A DNA stretch of 39,727 nt from Alistipes sp. GTDB taxonomy: Bacteria > Bacteroidota > Bacteroidia > Bacteroidales > Rikenellaceae. Of this stretch, positions 1 to 7,547 are shown in pieces (position 1 is the first letter of the stretch; each line of letters opens with the position of its first letter). The notes under the pieces were generated by a model. It had not been told where the DNA came from. It was given only the letters and a program-made list of their open reading frames with translations, and did no database searches. Both the position numbers and the translations under genes were made by a program. The DNA is taken from assembly GCA_021202985.1 (NCBI GenBank), contig JAJQCA010000034.1, positions 1-39,727 on the forward strand, in the 5' to 3' direction.

Positions 1-283
1 GTGGAATGAGGGCTGGGAATGGGGAGAAGAATGTGGGCCGTAAGTGCGGGACCGAGGGTTCGGCCGGGAAGATGCTGGCCGGGAAGATGCGGCCGGGAAG
101 ATGCGGCCGGGAAATCAATAAACGGGGATCGAGAATAGGATATCGGACGTGTTATAGCGTGTACCCGAAAATGAGACCGGAATAGCCTCCTGGCCAAACA
201 TCTTTCCGGAATTCCGGTTGAAATTCTGGTAGCTGGCGAGGGTTCCCGGTAAAATTATAACCGCGACAGGTAATTAAATACCT
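1..283. other. Intergenic segment at window edge
   Basis: No gene is supported here. The segment holds a short G-rich tandem repeat (listed separately) and, near 270-285, a weak inverted repeat (AGGTA / TACCT) just past the end of the minus-strand phosphatase gene. That could help end its transcript, but it has no convincing T-run. Confidence 0.5.
61..113. repeat. Short tandem repeat, 14-15 base unit
   Basis: The unit CGGCCGGGAAGATG occurs at 61-74, with one extra base at 75-89, again at 90-103, and as a partial copy at 104-113. It is non-coding as far as can be seen. The GGGAAG core resembles the longer GGAAG-rich tract at 7075-7265. Confidence 0.85.
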
Positions 284-754
284 CTACCCTTTGACCTCCT
301 TTTCGATAAGGTTTGCGACCGCGTCCTCCAGTATGTCGAGCACGTGCTCAAAGCCGCGCTCCCCGTCGTAGTAGGGGTCCGGGACGTGGTCGACGGTGAA
401 CCGGGTGCAATAGTCGGTCATGCGGACCACGCGCTCCATCGACTCCCGGTCGGGAGCCAGGCGGGTGACCCGGTCGTAATTCGAATCGTCCATAACCACG
501 ATAAGGTCGAAATCGTCGTAGTCCGCACCGCGGAACTGCCGTGAGCGGTGGCGCAGGTCGTAACCCCGCTTCGAAGCGGCTGCCCTCATACGCGGGTCGG
601 GAAGTTCGCCGGCATGGCCCCCGTAGGTCCCCGCCGAATCGACAACAACACCATTGTCCAACCCCTCCAGGGCCAGCTTCTTCTCCATAATCCCGTGGGC
701 TGCCGGAGAGCGGCAGATATTACCCATGCAGACAAAAAGAAATCTCTTTTTCAT
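284..754 (-). CDS. Low-molecular-weight protein-tyrosine phosphatase
   Basis: This is a cytosolic cysteine phosphatase of the low-molecular-weight PTP (arsenate-reductase-like) family, 156 residues, a normal length. The signature loop CMGNICRSP lies at residues 9-17, with nucleophile C9 and phosphate-binding R15. The general-acid loop is VPDPYY, with D126 followed by the two tyrosines typical of phosphatases rather than arsenate reductases. Substrates in the cell cannot be read from sequence; relatives act on phosphotyrosine, sometimes in polysaccharide control, but no capsule gene is adjacent. The start is fixed by a good promoter whose TAAATTTG box lies 17 bases upstream. It appears monocistronic, since the MFS gene upstream has its own promoter. 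Confidence 0.95.
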   Translation of the reverse strand: MKKRFLFVCMGNICRSPAAHGIMEKKLALEGLDNGVVVDSAGTYGGHAGELPDPRMRAAASKRGYDLRHRSRQFRGADYDDFDLIVVMDDSNYDRVTRLAPDRESMERVVRMTDYCTRFTVDHVPDPYYDGERGFEHVLDILEDAVANLIEKEVKG

Positions 755-771
755 ATAATCGGTCTGTCTTA

Positions 772-779
772 CAAATTTA
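772..779 (-). promoter_or_regulatory. Bacteroidetes-type promoter for the phosphatase gene
   Basis: On the minus strand TAAATTTG (779 to 772) matches the -7 consensus TAnnTTTG exactly. TTTG at 802-799 lies 19 bases further upstream, the expected -33 spacing. The resulting leader is only about 10-15 bases. Confidence 0.75.
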
Positions 780-813
780 ACGATTTACCCCCGATGCGCA
801 AAATACGGCGGCG

Positions 814-2001
814 CTACCGCTCTCCGGGCCGGACCATCGGCGCGAGAACGGAAATAAAAATGCCGAATACCGATATCAGCCCCAGCGACCAGCGCAGGTC
901 GAGGGCATGGGCCACGAAGCCGATAACCGGCGGCCCCAGCAGGAAACCGAGGAACCCGATGGTCGACACCATCGCGATAGCCACCCCGGGCAGTATTTTC
1001 TGCGACTTACCCGCAAGGCTGTAACAGATGGGGACGATGGCCGACACGCCGAGGCCCACCAGAAGGAAACCCGCAGTGGCGGGCCACAGGGTCGGGAAGC
1101 CGGTTGCGACCAGCAACCCCGCCGTTATCACAAGCCCGCAGACCCTCAGCACGTTCGAGGGGCCGAAGCGGGTTATGAACCGGTCGGCGGCGAACCTCCC
1201 GAGGGCCATACTGCACATCGAGGCGATGTATCCCAACCGTACCAGCGGCCCGGGAGGGCGGACCACGTCCTCGAAATAGACGCTGCTCCAGTCGAACATC
1301 GTCCCCTCGCAGACCATACTGCCGAACGACATCAGGCCGAGCAGGAGAACCAGCCGGTCGGGGCGGGTGAATATCTTGCCTTCAGGGCGGTCGGCGCCTT
1401 TGGCCCGGTTCTGGTCGCGCGGTAACAGGGAGTGCCAGAACAGGAGTACCACCACCACGCAGAACGCCGCGACCATCACAAAGTGCCACATCGGGGTGAA
1501 GCTCAGGCCAACCATAAGCGTGCTTATCACACCTCCCATGAAACCCGCCAGCGACCACAGCCCGTGGAACGAAGCCATGATACTATGCCCGTAGAGCCTT
1601 TCCACGCCCACGGCCTGGGTATTCACCGCAATGTTGCAGAGGTTGGCGGCCATTCCGAAGAACACCAGCGAAAGGGAAAGAAGGAGCACGGACGACGACA
1701 GGCCGATGCAGACAAGCGCCGCCGGGTACAAAAGCACCCCGATAACCAGCATGATACGGCTCCCGTACCGGCTCACCAGGAACCCCGAGGCGGCCATAGC
1801 GGCCATCTGCCCCACGGGGATAAAGAAGAGCACGCCGCCAAGCTGGGCGTCGTTCATACCCAGGGCGTTGCGGATATCGGGTATCCGGCTGGCCCAACTT
1901 GCGAATACAAGCCCTATCAGGAAATAAAAAGCCCCGGCGGAGACCCGGTACCAAAGCCGCGGGTCGCGGTCGCGGAGGCGCTTAAAGAAAACGGCAGCCA
2001 T
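814..2001 (-). CDS. MFS transporter, YbjJ-like
   Basis: This is an inner-membrane major facilitator of about 395 residues with the expected run of twelve hydrophobic segments. Early in the protein, FASWASRIPDIRNALG followed by a helix and SRYGSRIML resembles the sugar-porter-like YbjJ group of E. coli, whose substrate is unknown to me; I infer only a small-solute exporter or importer. An upstream in-frame ATG at 2034 would add 11 residues, but a consensus -7 box (2022-2029) lies between that ATG and the one at 2001. I therefore choose 2001, giving MAAVFFKRLRDRD. It is followed 59 bases later by the phosphatase gene on the same strand, but that gene has its own promoter. Confidence 0.88.
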   Translation of the reverse strand: MAAVFFKRLRDRDPRLWYRVSAGAFYFLIGLVFASWASRIPDIRNALGMNDAQLGGVLFFIPVGQMAAMAASGFLVSRYGSRIMLVIGVLLYPAALVCIGLSSSVLLLSLSLVFFGMAANLCNIAVNTQAVGVERLYGHSIMASFHGLWSLAGFMGGVISTLMVGLSFTPMWHFVMVAAFCVVVVLLFWHSLLPRDQNRAKGADRPEGKIFTRPDRLVLLLGLMSFGSMVCEGTMFDWSSVYFEDVVRPPGPLVRLGYIASMCSMALGRFAADRFITRFGPSNVLRVCGLVITAGLLVATGFPTLWPATAGFLLVGLGVSAIVPICYSLAGKSQKILPGVAIAMVSTIGFLGFLLGPPVIGFVAHALDLRWSLGLISVFGIFISVLAPMVRPGER

Positions 2002-2021
2002 ATGCGGGAATAAAATGAGCG

Positions 2022-2029
2022 CAAATTTA
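2022..2029 (-). promoter_or_regulatory. -7 box upstream of the MFS gene
   Basis: Minus-strand TAAATTTG matches TAnnTTTG and ends 20 bases before the ATG at 2001. No clear TTTG is seen at -33. The position argues against the upstream ATG at 2034. Confidence 0.6.
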
Positions 2030-2493
2030 GTCAATAAACGGTCCGGCGACCGGCGGCCAATGTTAATTAAACGTTAAATCGGCGGGTGGGCAATGGGGCT
2101 GAACCGTTCGTATACCGGCCGCGGGATGTTAAGGGATGACCGGTTACTGTTCTGCATTCTGTATTTGTTCTCGGCCGGGTTACGGGGTGAAGGTAAATCC
2201 ACTACCGGATATTTGTTCCCTAAGCGGCCAGACAGGGAATCGGGCTGGTTTCGTGACATTACGGAACAGGTAGAGGTGCTGGTGCCTCCGGAGGTGCAGT
2301 TGTAATACCGCAATGGGTAAAAGTTTGGGATATATGTTACCACACCGGGTAAAGACCGGGTACTTTCGTATGGGTTCCGGCAGACTGTTTACATGTTCCG
2401 GCATTCCAATCAAAAGTTCGTCAACCTGCCGGCATAACAAGAGCCAGCGGTTACGCAGGCTCTTTGAAAACCATAACTCTACAAGCGGATAAC
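2030..2493. other. Intergenic region between MFS and PepSY genes
   Basis: No convincing gene: open frames here have unusual composition, lack family features and lie in conflicting frames. It contains the candidate terminator hairpin at 2439-2464. The rest shows nothing I can interpret. Confidence 0.5.
2439..2464 (-). terminator. Candidate terminator of the PepSY gene
   Basis: AAGAGCC (2439-2445) and GGCTCTT (2458-2464) form a 7-bp stem with a 12-base loop, about 30 bases past the minus-strand stop. The T-run on the minus strand is poor (TTGTTATG), so this is only a candidate. Confidence 0.35.
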
Positions 2494-4182
2494 TTATTGT
2501 ATGCGGCCCCTTGTCCACTTCTTCCACCGTTTTTTGAGCCATATATAGTAACCGGTAACGGGCAGGGCCGCGCCTGTAAGGCATGCCAGGAAATAGAGGA
2601 TTTTAGTATATATACCGCCCCAGCTTCCTACGTGGACGGCATAAATCCATCCGCGGATTTTGGCCGAACGGGGCTGGTCGCGGTAATAACTTACGGCGGT
2701 TACCTCGCCCGTGGCCGGGTGGAAAGTATAGATGTCGGATGCCCGGGTATTGCCGTAACGATTGGTTGCCACCGAAGCAGTACCGTCCTGTACGGTTATT
2801 GTCCTAAAGCGCGGCACTTCCGTGCGGAGGCGCTCAGCCACCGCCTGCCATACGGAATAATCCACGGCGGACTGCGGACGGCTGCCGCGCCCTCCCCTGC
2901 CCTGCCTGTTTTCAGAATCAGGGGCGTTTCCGTCCCACCCCGGACCTGAGGGAGATTGGTGTCCACCCCGGCTACCTTCGTCGGATGAACTCTCCGGACG
3001 GCCCCCTTCCCGGACCGGGCCTTCCGGACGGCCTTTACCACCCTGCGGGCTTTCTTGCGGGATTCCTTCATCCCGTGGTCCCTCTTCCCGGGCCGGACGC
3101 TCCGGACGGCCATCACCACCTCCCTGCGAGCTATCTTGCGGGATTCCTTCTTCCCGTGGTCCGTCTTCCCGGGCCGGACGCTCCGGACGGCCCTCACCGT
3201 TCCTGCGCGGGACATCGTGAGAAATACCTTCCTCGCTGGTCTCCTCCCCTCGCGCCGGGCCTGCCGGGTGAACCGACCCTGCCGATCGACCTTCCCGACC
3301 GGCGTCCCGTGAATGCTCTTCCGGGCTGTTCCCGCTTGTAACAGGCGTTTGGCCTTCCTCACGGTTCCCGTGCGGGCCGTATGTTTCGTTCCCGCCGTCA
3401 GACCTTTCGCTACCGCGCCCCTCACCGTGACCCGCAGCAGTTGCGGGAGCCTGCCCGGCCGGAGCGCCGTGCCCGCCGCCGCCCTGAGTTACCTCAACGC
3501 CGAACACCTTGTAAAACCCGTTGCGGTACCAGTCGAACGACCACGTCAGGCCGGTAAGGGCCATCACAAGCAGAAAAAGCGAGGCCATCTTCCCGAAGGA
3601 AAGGTGGAAATCGTACCAGAACCGGAACCGCCCCACCCCCCGTTTTACGCTTAACCGTTTTTTAAGCCCCGCGAGGGTTTTGGGAATCCATATTACAATA
3701 CCGCTCAGCAGGATAACGACAAATACCAGAGTGGACGTACCTGTAACCATTTTACCCCACGAGATACCCTCGCGCCTGTTTTCGAACAGGAACCAGCGAT
3801 GGAAACGGCGGATGAAGGTGAAAAATTTCCCCTTCTCGTACGGCCTCACCACCCCGGCCACTTCCCCGGTGTAGGGGTCGACCATGACTGTGGTACGGCC
3901 GCCGCCGGCCAGCCCGAGACGGTAATTCCTACCCGGGGACGAGGGTATCTGGATGCTCGCCAGCGCCACCGTGTCGGGAAGCTGGGCCTTTGACCGTGCC
4001 ATTATTTCGGCGAACGGCAGGACCTCGCCCGTGGTGCGGGACGCTTTGTAGAGCGAAGGTTCGGTGAGGTCCTTCAGTTCGGATTCGAACACCAGTATCG
4101 CGCCCGTAAGGCAAAGTACGGTAATGACAATCCCGAACGGGACGGCGAGCCACAGATGCAGTTTTGCAAAGAATTTTTTCAC
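2494..4182 (-). CDS. PepSY-associated transmembrane protein with repeat insert
   Basis: This 562-residue inner-membrane protein belongs to the PepSY-TM family, often linked to siderophore or iron-reduction functions (family knowledge; no iron gene is adjacent here). Membrane segments are near residues 12-34, 147-167, 197-215 and 527-548. The pattern LHLWLAVPFGIV in helix 1 and RGWIYAVHVGSWGG before the last helix is typical. PepSY-like stretches with VDPYTGEV (101-108) and FHPATGEV (487-494) lie in the two outside loops. Residues about 233-437 are an extra Gly/Glu/Arg/Pro-rich, low-complexity insert between helix 3 and the second PepSY-like segment, including about 2.5 copies of a 27-residue repeat (residues 330-397). 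Family members without the insert would be about 360-380 residues long. The start is the ATG preceding KKFFAKLHLW. Confidence 0.88.
   Translation of the reverse strand: MKKFFAKLHLWLAVPFGIVITVLCLTGAILVFESELKDLTEPSLYKASRTTGEVLPFAEIMARSKAQLPDTVALASIQIPSSPGRNYRLGLAGGGRTTVMVDPYTGEVAGVVRPYEKGKFFTFIRRFHRWFLFENRREGISWGKMVTGTSTLVFVVILLSGIVIWIPKTLAGLKKRLSVKRGVGRFRFWYDFHLSFGKMASLFLLVMALTGLTWSFDWYRNGFYKVFGVEVTQGGGGHGAPAGQAPATAAGHGEGRGSERSDGGNETYGPHGNREEGQTPVTSGNSPEEHSRDAGREGRSAGSVHPAGPARGEETSEEGISHDVPRRNGEGRPERPAREDGPREEGIPQDSSQGGGDGRPERPAREEGPRDEGIPQESPQGGKGRPEGPVREGGRPESSSDEGSRGGHQSPSGPGWDGNAPDSENRQGRGGRGSRPQSAVDYSVWQAVAERLRTEVPRFRTITVQDGTASVATNRYGNTRASDIYTFHPATGEVTAVSYYRDQPRSAKIRGWIYAVHVGSWGGIYTKILYFLACLTGAALPVTGYYIWLKKRWKKWTRGRIQ
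2992..3195 (-). repeat. In-gene 81-base tandem repeat
   Basis: Inside the PepSY gene, residues 330-350 and 357-377 are near copies (GRPERPARE-GPR-EGIPQ), 27 residues apart, and residues 383-397 are a third partial copy. The DNA copies are at about 3133-3195 and 3052-3114, and differ at few positions, suggesting recent duplication by slippage or recombination. Confidence 0.85.
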
Positions 4183-4714
4183 AATCTATACTTTTTCGGA
4201 CAGGCGCAAGCACAGTGCTGCCGCGCCTTATTTATTTCTTTAAATGCGGGGAATCACATAGAGCCGGCACACCGGTAAATTATTATCATATGATCGGAGT
4301 AAAATGTTCGGGTAAGAAACGCGTCTTCAATCCGGCGTACAAATTTCACCCGGATTGTCCGGAACCGCAATCCTAACATTTAGGGTATTTCACCGCAGCC
4401 GATAATAAATTATAGCTACCCGGAATGGGTAGCTATACGTCTTAAACAAGTTGGATGATATTATGATTAACAGACTGGCGTAATAATTTGCTGCTACATT
4501 TCCGGATTATTTTCAGGATGACAGTATTTTTAATGTGTTTAAGGTTGATTGATTTTAAAATTGTTCCGCCGCAAAGAATATTCACAGCCATAATAAATCA
4601 GGGTATTACCTAAAATATGCGTACGGCGTTATCTCATCGTCGCTCCACAACCTTCAGGTTGACAGGTAATAATTGTTCGCCGTATCTTCGAACCATTTAG
4701 AAACGCCTACGCGG
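4183..4714. other. Intergenic region of 532 bases
   Basis: No gene is supported. It is more AT-rich than its surroundings. It holds a perfect 11-base inverted repeat (4411-4437) and a small hairpin with CAACCT / AGGTTG arms near 4649-4663, just past the end of the minus-strand permease. The PepSY promoter is probably near 4190-4250, but I see no exact TAnnTTTG box; TAGATTGT on the minus strand is the nearest match. Confidence 0.5.
4411..4437. repeat. Perfect inverted repeat, 11-base arms
   Basis: TATAGCTACCC (4411-4421) and GGGTAGCTATA (4427-4437) pair perfectly around a 5-base loop GGAAT. There is no T-run on either side, so it may be an operator or RNA structure rather than an intrinsic terminator. 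Confidence 0.8.
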
Positions 4715-6976
4715 TTACCCGATTTCTTTACTGTGGGTGGTGTTGACGAAAAGGATGTCGCCCGCGCCGCGGAACTCGTTGAAGAAACGCTCCGGTTCGC
4801 TGCGCAGGATATCCTCGTGGAAGCCGATAATTGTCAGGGCGGCGTTCTGCGAATAGACGTCCACCAGTTCGCTCAGACGCGAATACTCGGGCATGGTTAT
4901 TATCTCGATATTGGCCAGCGTTATGGGAAGGCGGCCGGCGGCAATGCGCTGTTCGAGGTCCTTCTTGACTTCCGTCAGGTCGCCCCGGCGGCTGGTGATG
5001 AATATCTTTATATGGCTCTTTTTCCAGAACGGGTGGGACATTATAATGTACCCCAGGAGGATCATAAAATTGGTGTTCTGCTCGTCCGTCTCGCTTATCC
5101 AGACATGTATGCCGTCCCGGGGCATTATCTTGTTTGCGCAGACCGAGAATATGCAAACGTCGTAGTCGCCCGCCTTCACCATCCGCACGTTGTCCATAAT
5201 GCGCGAAAGTTCGTCCGGCTGGTAGCGGCCGTACTCGAAAACCACCATATTGTTCTCCATTCCCGAAATGGGCGGCGACTGGATGGCCTGTGCGATTGCC
5301 GATGTGTAGGACGGCGAAACCATGGTGTCTATATAGAGCGAATTGTTGCGCCCTTTTTGCAATTCGAGTATCTGTTTCAGTACGGCGGAGGCCTGCTCAT
5401 GGGTCTGCCGGCCGTAGTAACCCTCTATAAAATGGATATAGGTCCCGAACCCGTGCTGGTAACTGAGCCATTTCATCAGCTCCAGTACCTTTTCGCGCTC
5501 GAAGGTATGGGAGGAGATACAAATCGAGGCCGGTCTCCACTCGCCGTCCTCCATATTGGCTCGGTTGTTCTGCATAAAGACGTGCATGCGCCGGCTGAGC
5601 TGGAAAATCGCCCCCTTAAATATGTCCACCAACCCTTTCTGCTCCTTATTGGTATGCTCCACAAGCAGGTAGACCGCAAGCAGGAAAAGGTATGATATAA
5701 ACGTGTAGGCAGGGTTTATCATAAACATTACCCAGACCGACAACAGGAACCCGGCAAGCGAGATATACCACCTCGACCGGAACCGGGGCCTGTAAGAGGG
5801 CGGCGAACCGAAATGGTTCAGGAACGAACTGAGGCACAGGGTACCGTAGGTGATAAGGAAGAACATCGAGATAATCTCGGCCACGGAATTGACGCTGCCC
5901 ATCAGCACGAACCCCAGCGCTATTATAAACGAGACCAGCGAAGCGTTGTGTGGCTCGCGGTTCTTACCGCGGCCGCGGGCGAAAAAGGAGTTGACCATCT
6001 TTATCGGGAACGTGCCGTCCATCGAAATGGCCTGCAACGTGCGCGGGGCTACGAGCATCGCCCCTATCGCCGACGAGGAGGTGCTCGCCGCGAGGCCCAG
6101 CGGGATAACGAGCGAACCGTAAAGCGCTATTTTCGACATCACCATCTGGTTGTCTATCAGTTCGGCCTGTGGCGCGGAGACAGCCATTTTCCACACAACC
6201 AGTACATAGACCACCAGACCCGTAAGGGTGCCGAGCATCGTCCCGATCGGAATTGCCCGCCCCGGGTTACGGAGGTCGCCGCTAAGGCCCACACCTGCGG
6301 TCATACCCGTGAAGGCAGGGAAACAGATGGCGAAAATCACGAAGAACTGCTCCCGGTTGAAGAACCCGAAATTATCTATCGGCAGGACGGCGTACGCCTC
6401 GGGGTCGCCCTCCAGCGGAACCGCGACCTCGAGCGGTTTACCCAGGAAAAACAAAAGCAGCGACACCCCGAGCAGGATGGTAACCACATAGAGCATCTTC
6501 ACACCCGAACCCGAACCCTGGTTCAGTATTACGAAGGCCAGCGCAAGGAATATCGGAACGCTGATAAACTGCCTCGGCAATTCGAAACCGAACCGTGCCG
6601 ACCACCAGTCGAACAACGGGTAAAACGATTCGGCGAAAGCGATGGTATAGAAAGCAATACTGATTGCCTGCGCCAGAAACAGCGTCAGCCCGATGGTGGA
6701 GCCGATTTTCAGCCCGAACGAGCGCGAGATTATAAAATACTCGCCGCCGCCCTCCACACGGGTATTGGTGGCCAGCTCCGATATGGAGAGTGCCGTGGGA
6801 ATGGTTATAAGATGGCCGACCACTATAATGGCGATGGCGCCCCAGAAGCCGAGTACGCCGGTGGCGTAACCCAGCCGCAGGAACAGGATGGCGCCGAGGA
6901 TGGAGGATATCGATGTAAAATACACCGGTGCCATCCCGAATTTTCCCTGTGTCGTGCCCGCTCCGCTGGCTTCCAT
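4715..6976 (-). CDS. APC-superfamily permease, SLC12-like (cation-chloride or amino-acid type)
   Basis: This is a 753-residue inner-membrane transporter. The first two thirds (residues about 12-440) have around twelve hydrophobic segments, starting FGMAPVYFTSISSILGAILF. The glycine-rich first helix and EGGGEYFIISRSFG region are typical of the amino acid/cation-chloride cotransporter superfamily, and the overall shape resembles bacterial SLC12-type proteins. The remaining 300 residues are a soluble C-terminal domain, as in SLC12 members, with alternating strands and helices. The transported solute cannot be told from sequence: amino acids or K+/Cl- are both possible. A -7 box TAACTTTG sits at 7018-7025, leaving a leader of about 35 bases. 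Confidence 0.88.
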   Translation of the reverse strand: MEASGAGTTQGKFGMAPVYFTSISSILGAILFLRLGYATGVLGFWGAIAIIVVGHLITIPTALSISELATNTRVEGGGEYFIISRSFGLKIGSTIGLTLFLAQAISIAFYTIAFAESFYPLFDWWSARFGFELPRQFISVPIFLALAFVILNQGSGSGVKMLYVVTILLGVSLLLFFLGKPLEVAVPLEGDPEAYAVLPIDNFGFFNREQFFVIFAICFPAFTGMTAGVGLSGDLRNPGRAIPIGTMLGTLTGLVVYVLVVWKMAVSAPQAELIDNQMVMSKIALYGSLVIPLGLAASTSSSAIGAMLVAPRTLQAISMDGTFPIKMVNSFFARGRGKNREPHNASLVSFIIALGFVLMGSVNSVAEIISMFFLITYGTLCLSSFLNHFGSPPSYRPRFRSRWYISLAGFLLSVWVMFMINPAYTFISYLFLLAVYLLVEHTNKEQKGLVDIFKGAIFQLSRRMHVFMQNNRANMEDGEWRPASICISSHTFEREKVLELMKWLSYQHGFGTYIHFIEGYYGRQTHEQASAVLKQILELQKGRNNSLYIDTMVSPSYTSAIAQAIQSPPISGMENNMVVFEYGRYQPDELSRIMDNVRMVKAGDYDVCIFSVCANKIMPRDGIHVWISETDEQNTNFMILLGYIIMSHPFWKKSHIKIFITSRRGDLTEVKKDLEQRIAAGRLPITLANIEIITMPEYSRLSELVDVYSQNAALTIIGFHEDILRSEPERFFNEFRGAGDILFVNTTHSKEIG

Positions 6977-7017
6977 TTATAGTTCGGTTTTACACGGCGC
7001 TTCTTTAGCCGCAACCA

Positions 7018-7025
7018 CAAAGTTA
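7018..7025 (-). promoter_or_regulatory. -7 box upstream of the permease gene
   Basis: Minus-strand TAACTTTG matches TAnnTTTG and lies 41 bases before the ATG at 6976. No clear -33 TTTG was found. Confidence 0.5.
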
Positions 7026-7074
7026 GCCATTTATTTTATTTATGAATCCGGACCGTTAACCCGGACCGTCCTTA

Positions 7075-7265
7075 CGGGTCCGAAGGGACGGAAGGGACGG
7101 AAGGAAGGAAAACGGAAAAACGGAAGGGCGGAAGACGGAAGGGCGGAAAGACGGAGGGCCGGAAGAGCGGAAAGACGGAAGGACCGAAAGGGCCGAAAGG
7201 GCCGGAAGAGCCGGAAGGGCCGGAAGAGCCGGAAGAGCCGGAAGAGCGGAAAGACGGAAGGACCG
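7075..7265. repeat. Purine-biased GGAAG simple-repeat tract
   Basis: About 190 bases are built from variants of CGGAAG, GGGCCGGAAGA and CGGAAAGACGGAAG in irregular succession. Nearly all bases on the plus strand are G, A or C; T is practically absent. Because it lacks stop triplets, several frames are open on both strands, but the products are pure low complexity (for example Pro-Ala-Leu repeats on the minus strand). Confidence 0.85.
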
Positions 7266-7514
7266 TGCCGGTATAATATGCCAGCAGTTTTTACATGAGG
7301 CCGTCTGGTTCAAACACAGGAAGACTCCGGGGAGTGCCCGCCGGGATTAACCTTAGAGAGTGACCGCCGAGTGAGATTACCGCCGGGAGCAATTGCCGGG
7401 ATAAAGACCGCCGGCGGCGGTAACCCCCGGGATTATCATGCCGGATATATGTCTGACAGCATGCAGGGGGAAAACGGGAGCATTGACCGTTGGGCGAGAT
7501 ACGGCGGATTTTGT

Positions 7515-7522
7515 TACTTTTG
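7515..7522 (+). promoter_or_regulatory. Promoter for the sulfatase maturase
   Basis: TACTTTTG matches TAnnTTTG, with TTG at 7490-7492, 22 bases upstream. It lies 25 bases before the ATG at 7548, which favours that start over the in-frame ATG at 7371. Confidence 0.65.
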
Positions 7523-7547
7523 TAGTCCGAAACCCATCCGTAACGGC

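Larger units (their letters stand above)
6977..7547. other. Intergenic region with divergent promoters and simple repeats
   Basis: This region separates the minus-strand permease from the plus-strand sulfatase maturase. It holds a promoter on each strand, the GGAAG-rich tract (7075-7265), and after it (about 7334-7435) a looser set of CCGCCGGGATTA-like degenerate repeats. The frames open through it are a by-product of the repeats. Confidence 0.7.

Noticed and set aside
2074-2343. Small minus-strand gene between the MFS and PepSY genes
   Set aside because: Competing frames on both strands overlap here, none with a ribosome site, signal peptide or known motif.
2796-3425. 209-codon minus-strand frame within the PepSY gene
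   Set aside because: Out-of-frame reading of the GC-rich repeat insert, giving Arg/Lys-rich sequence; the main frame has the membrane helices.
5813-6982. 389-codon open frame on the plus strand opposite the permease
   Set aside because: It is antisense to a clear transporter gene; its product is polar, His/Arg/Gln-rich low-order sequence typical of a shadow frame in high-GC DNA.
7056-7313. Open frames through the GGAAG tract on both strands
   Set aside because: They are open only because the repeat lacks stop triplets; the products are simple repeats.
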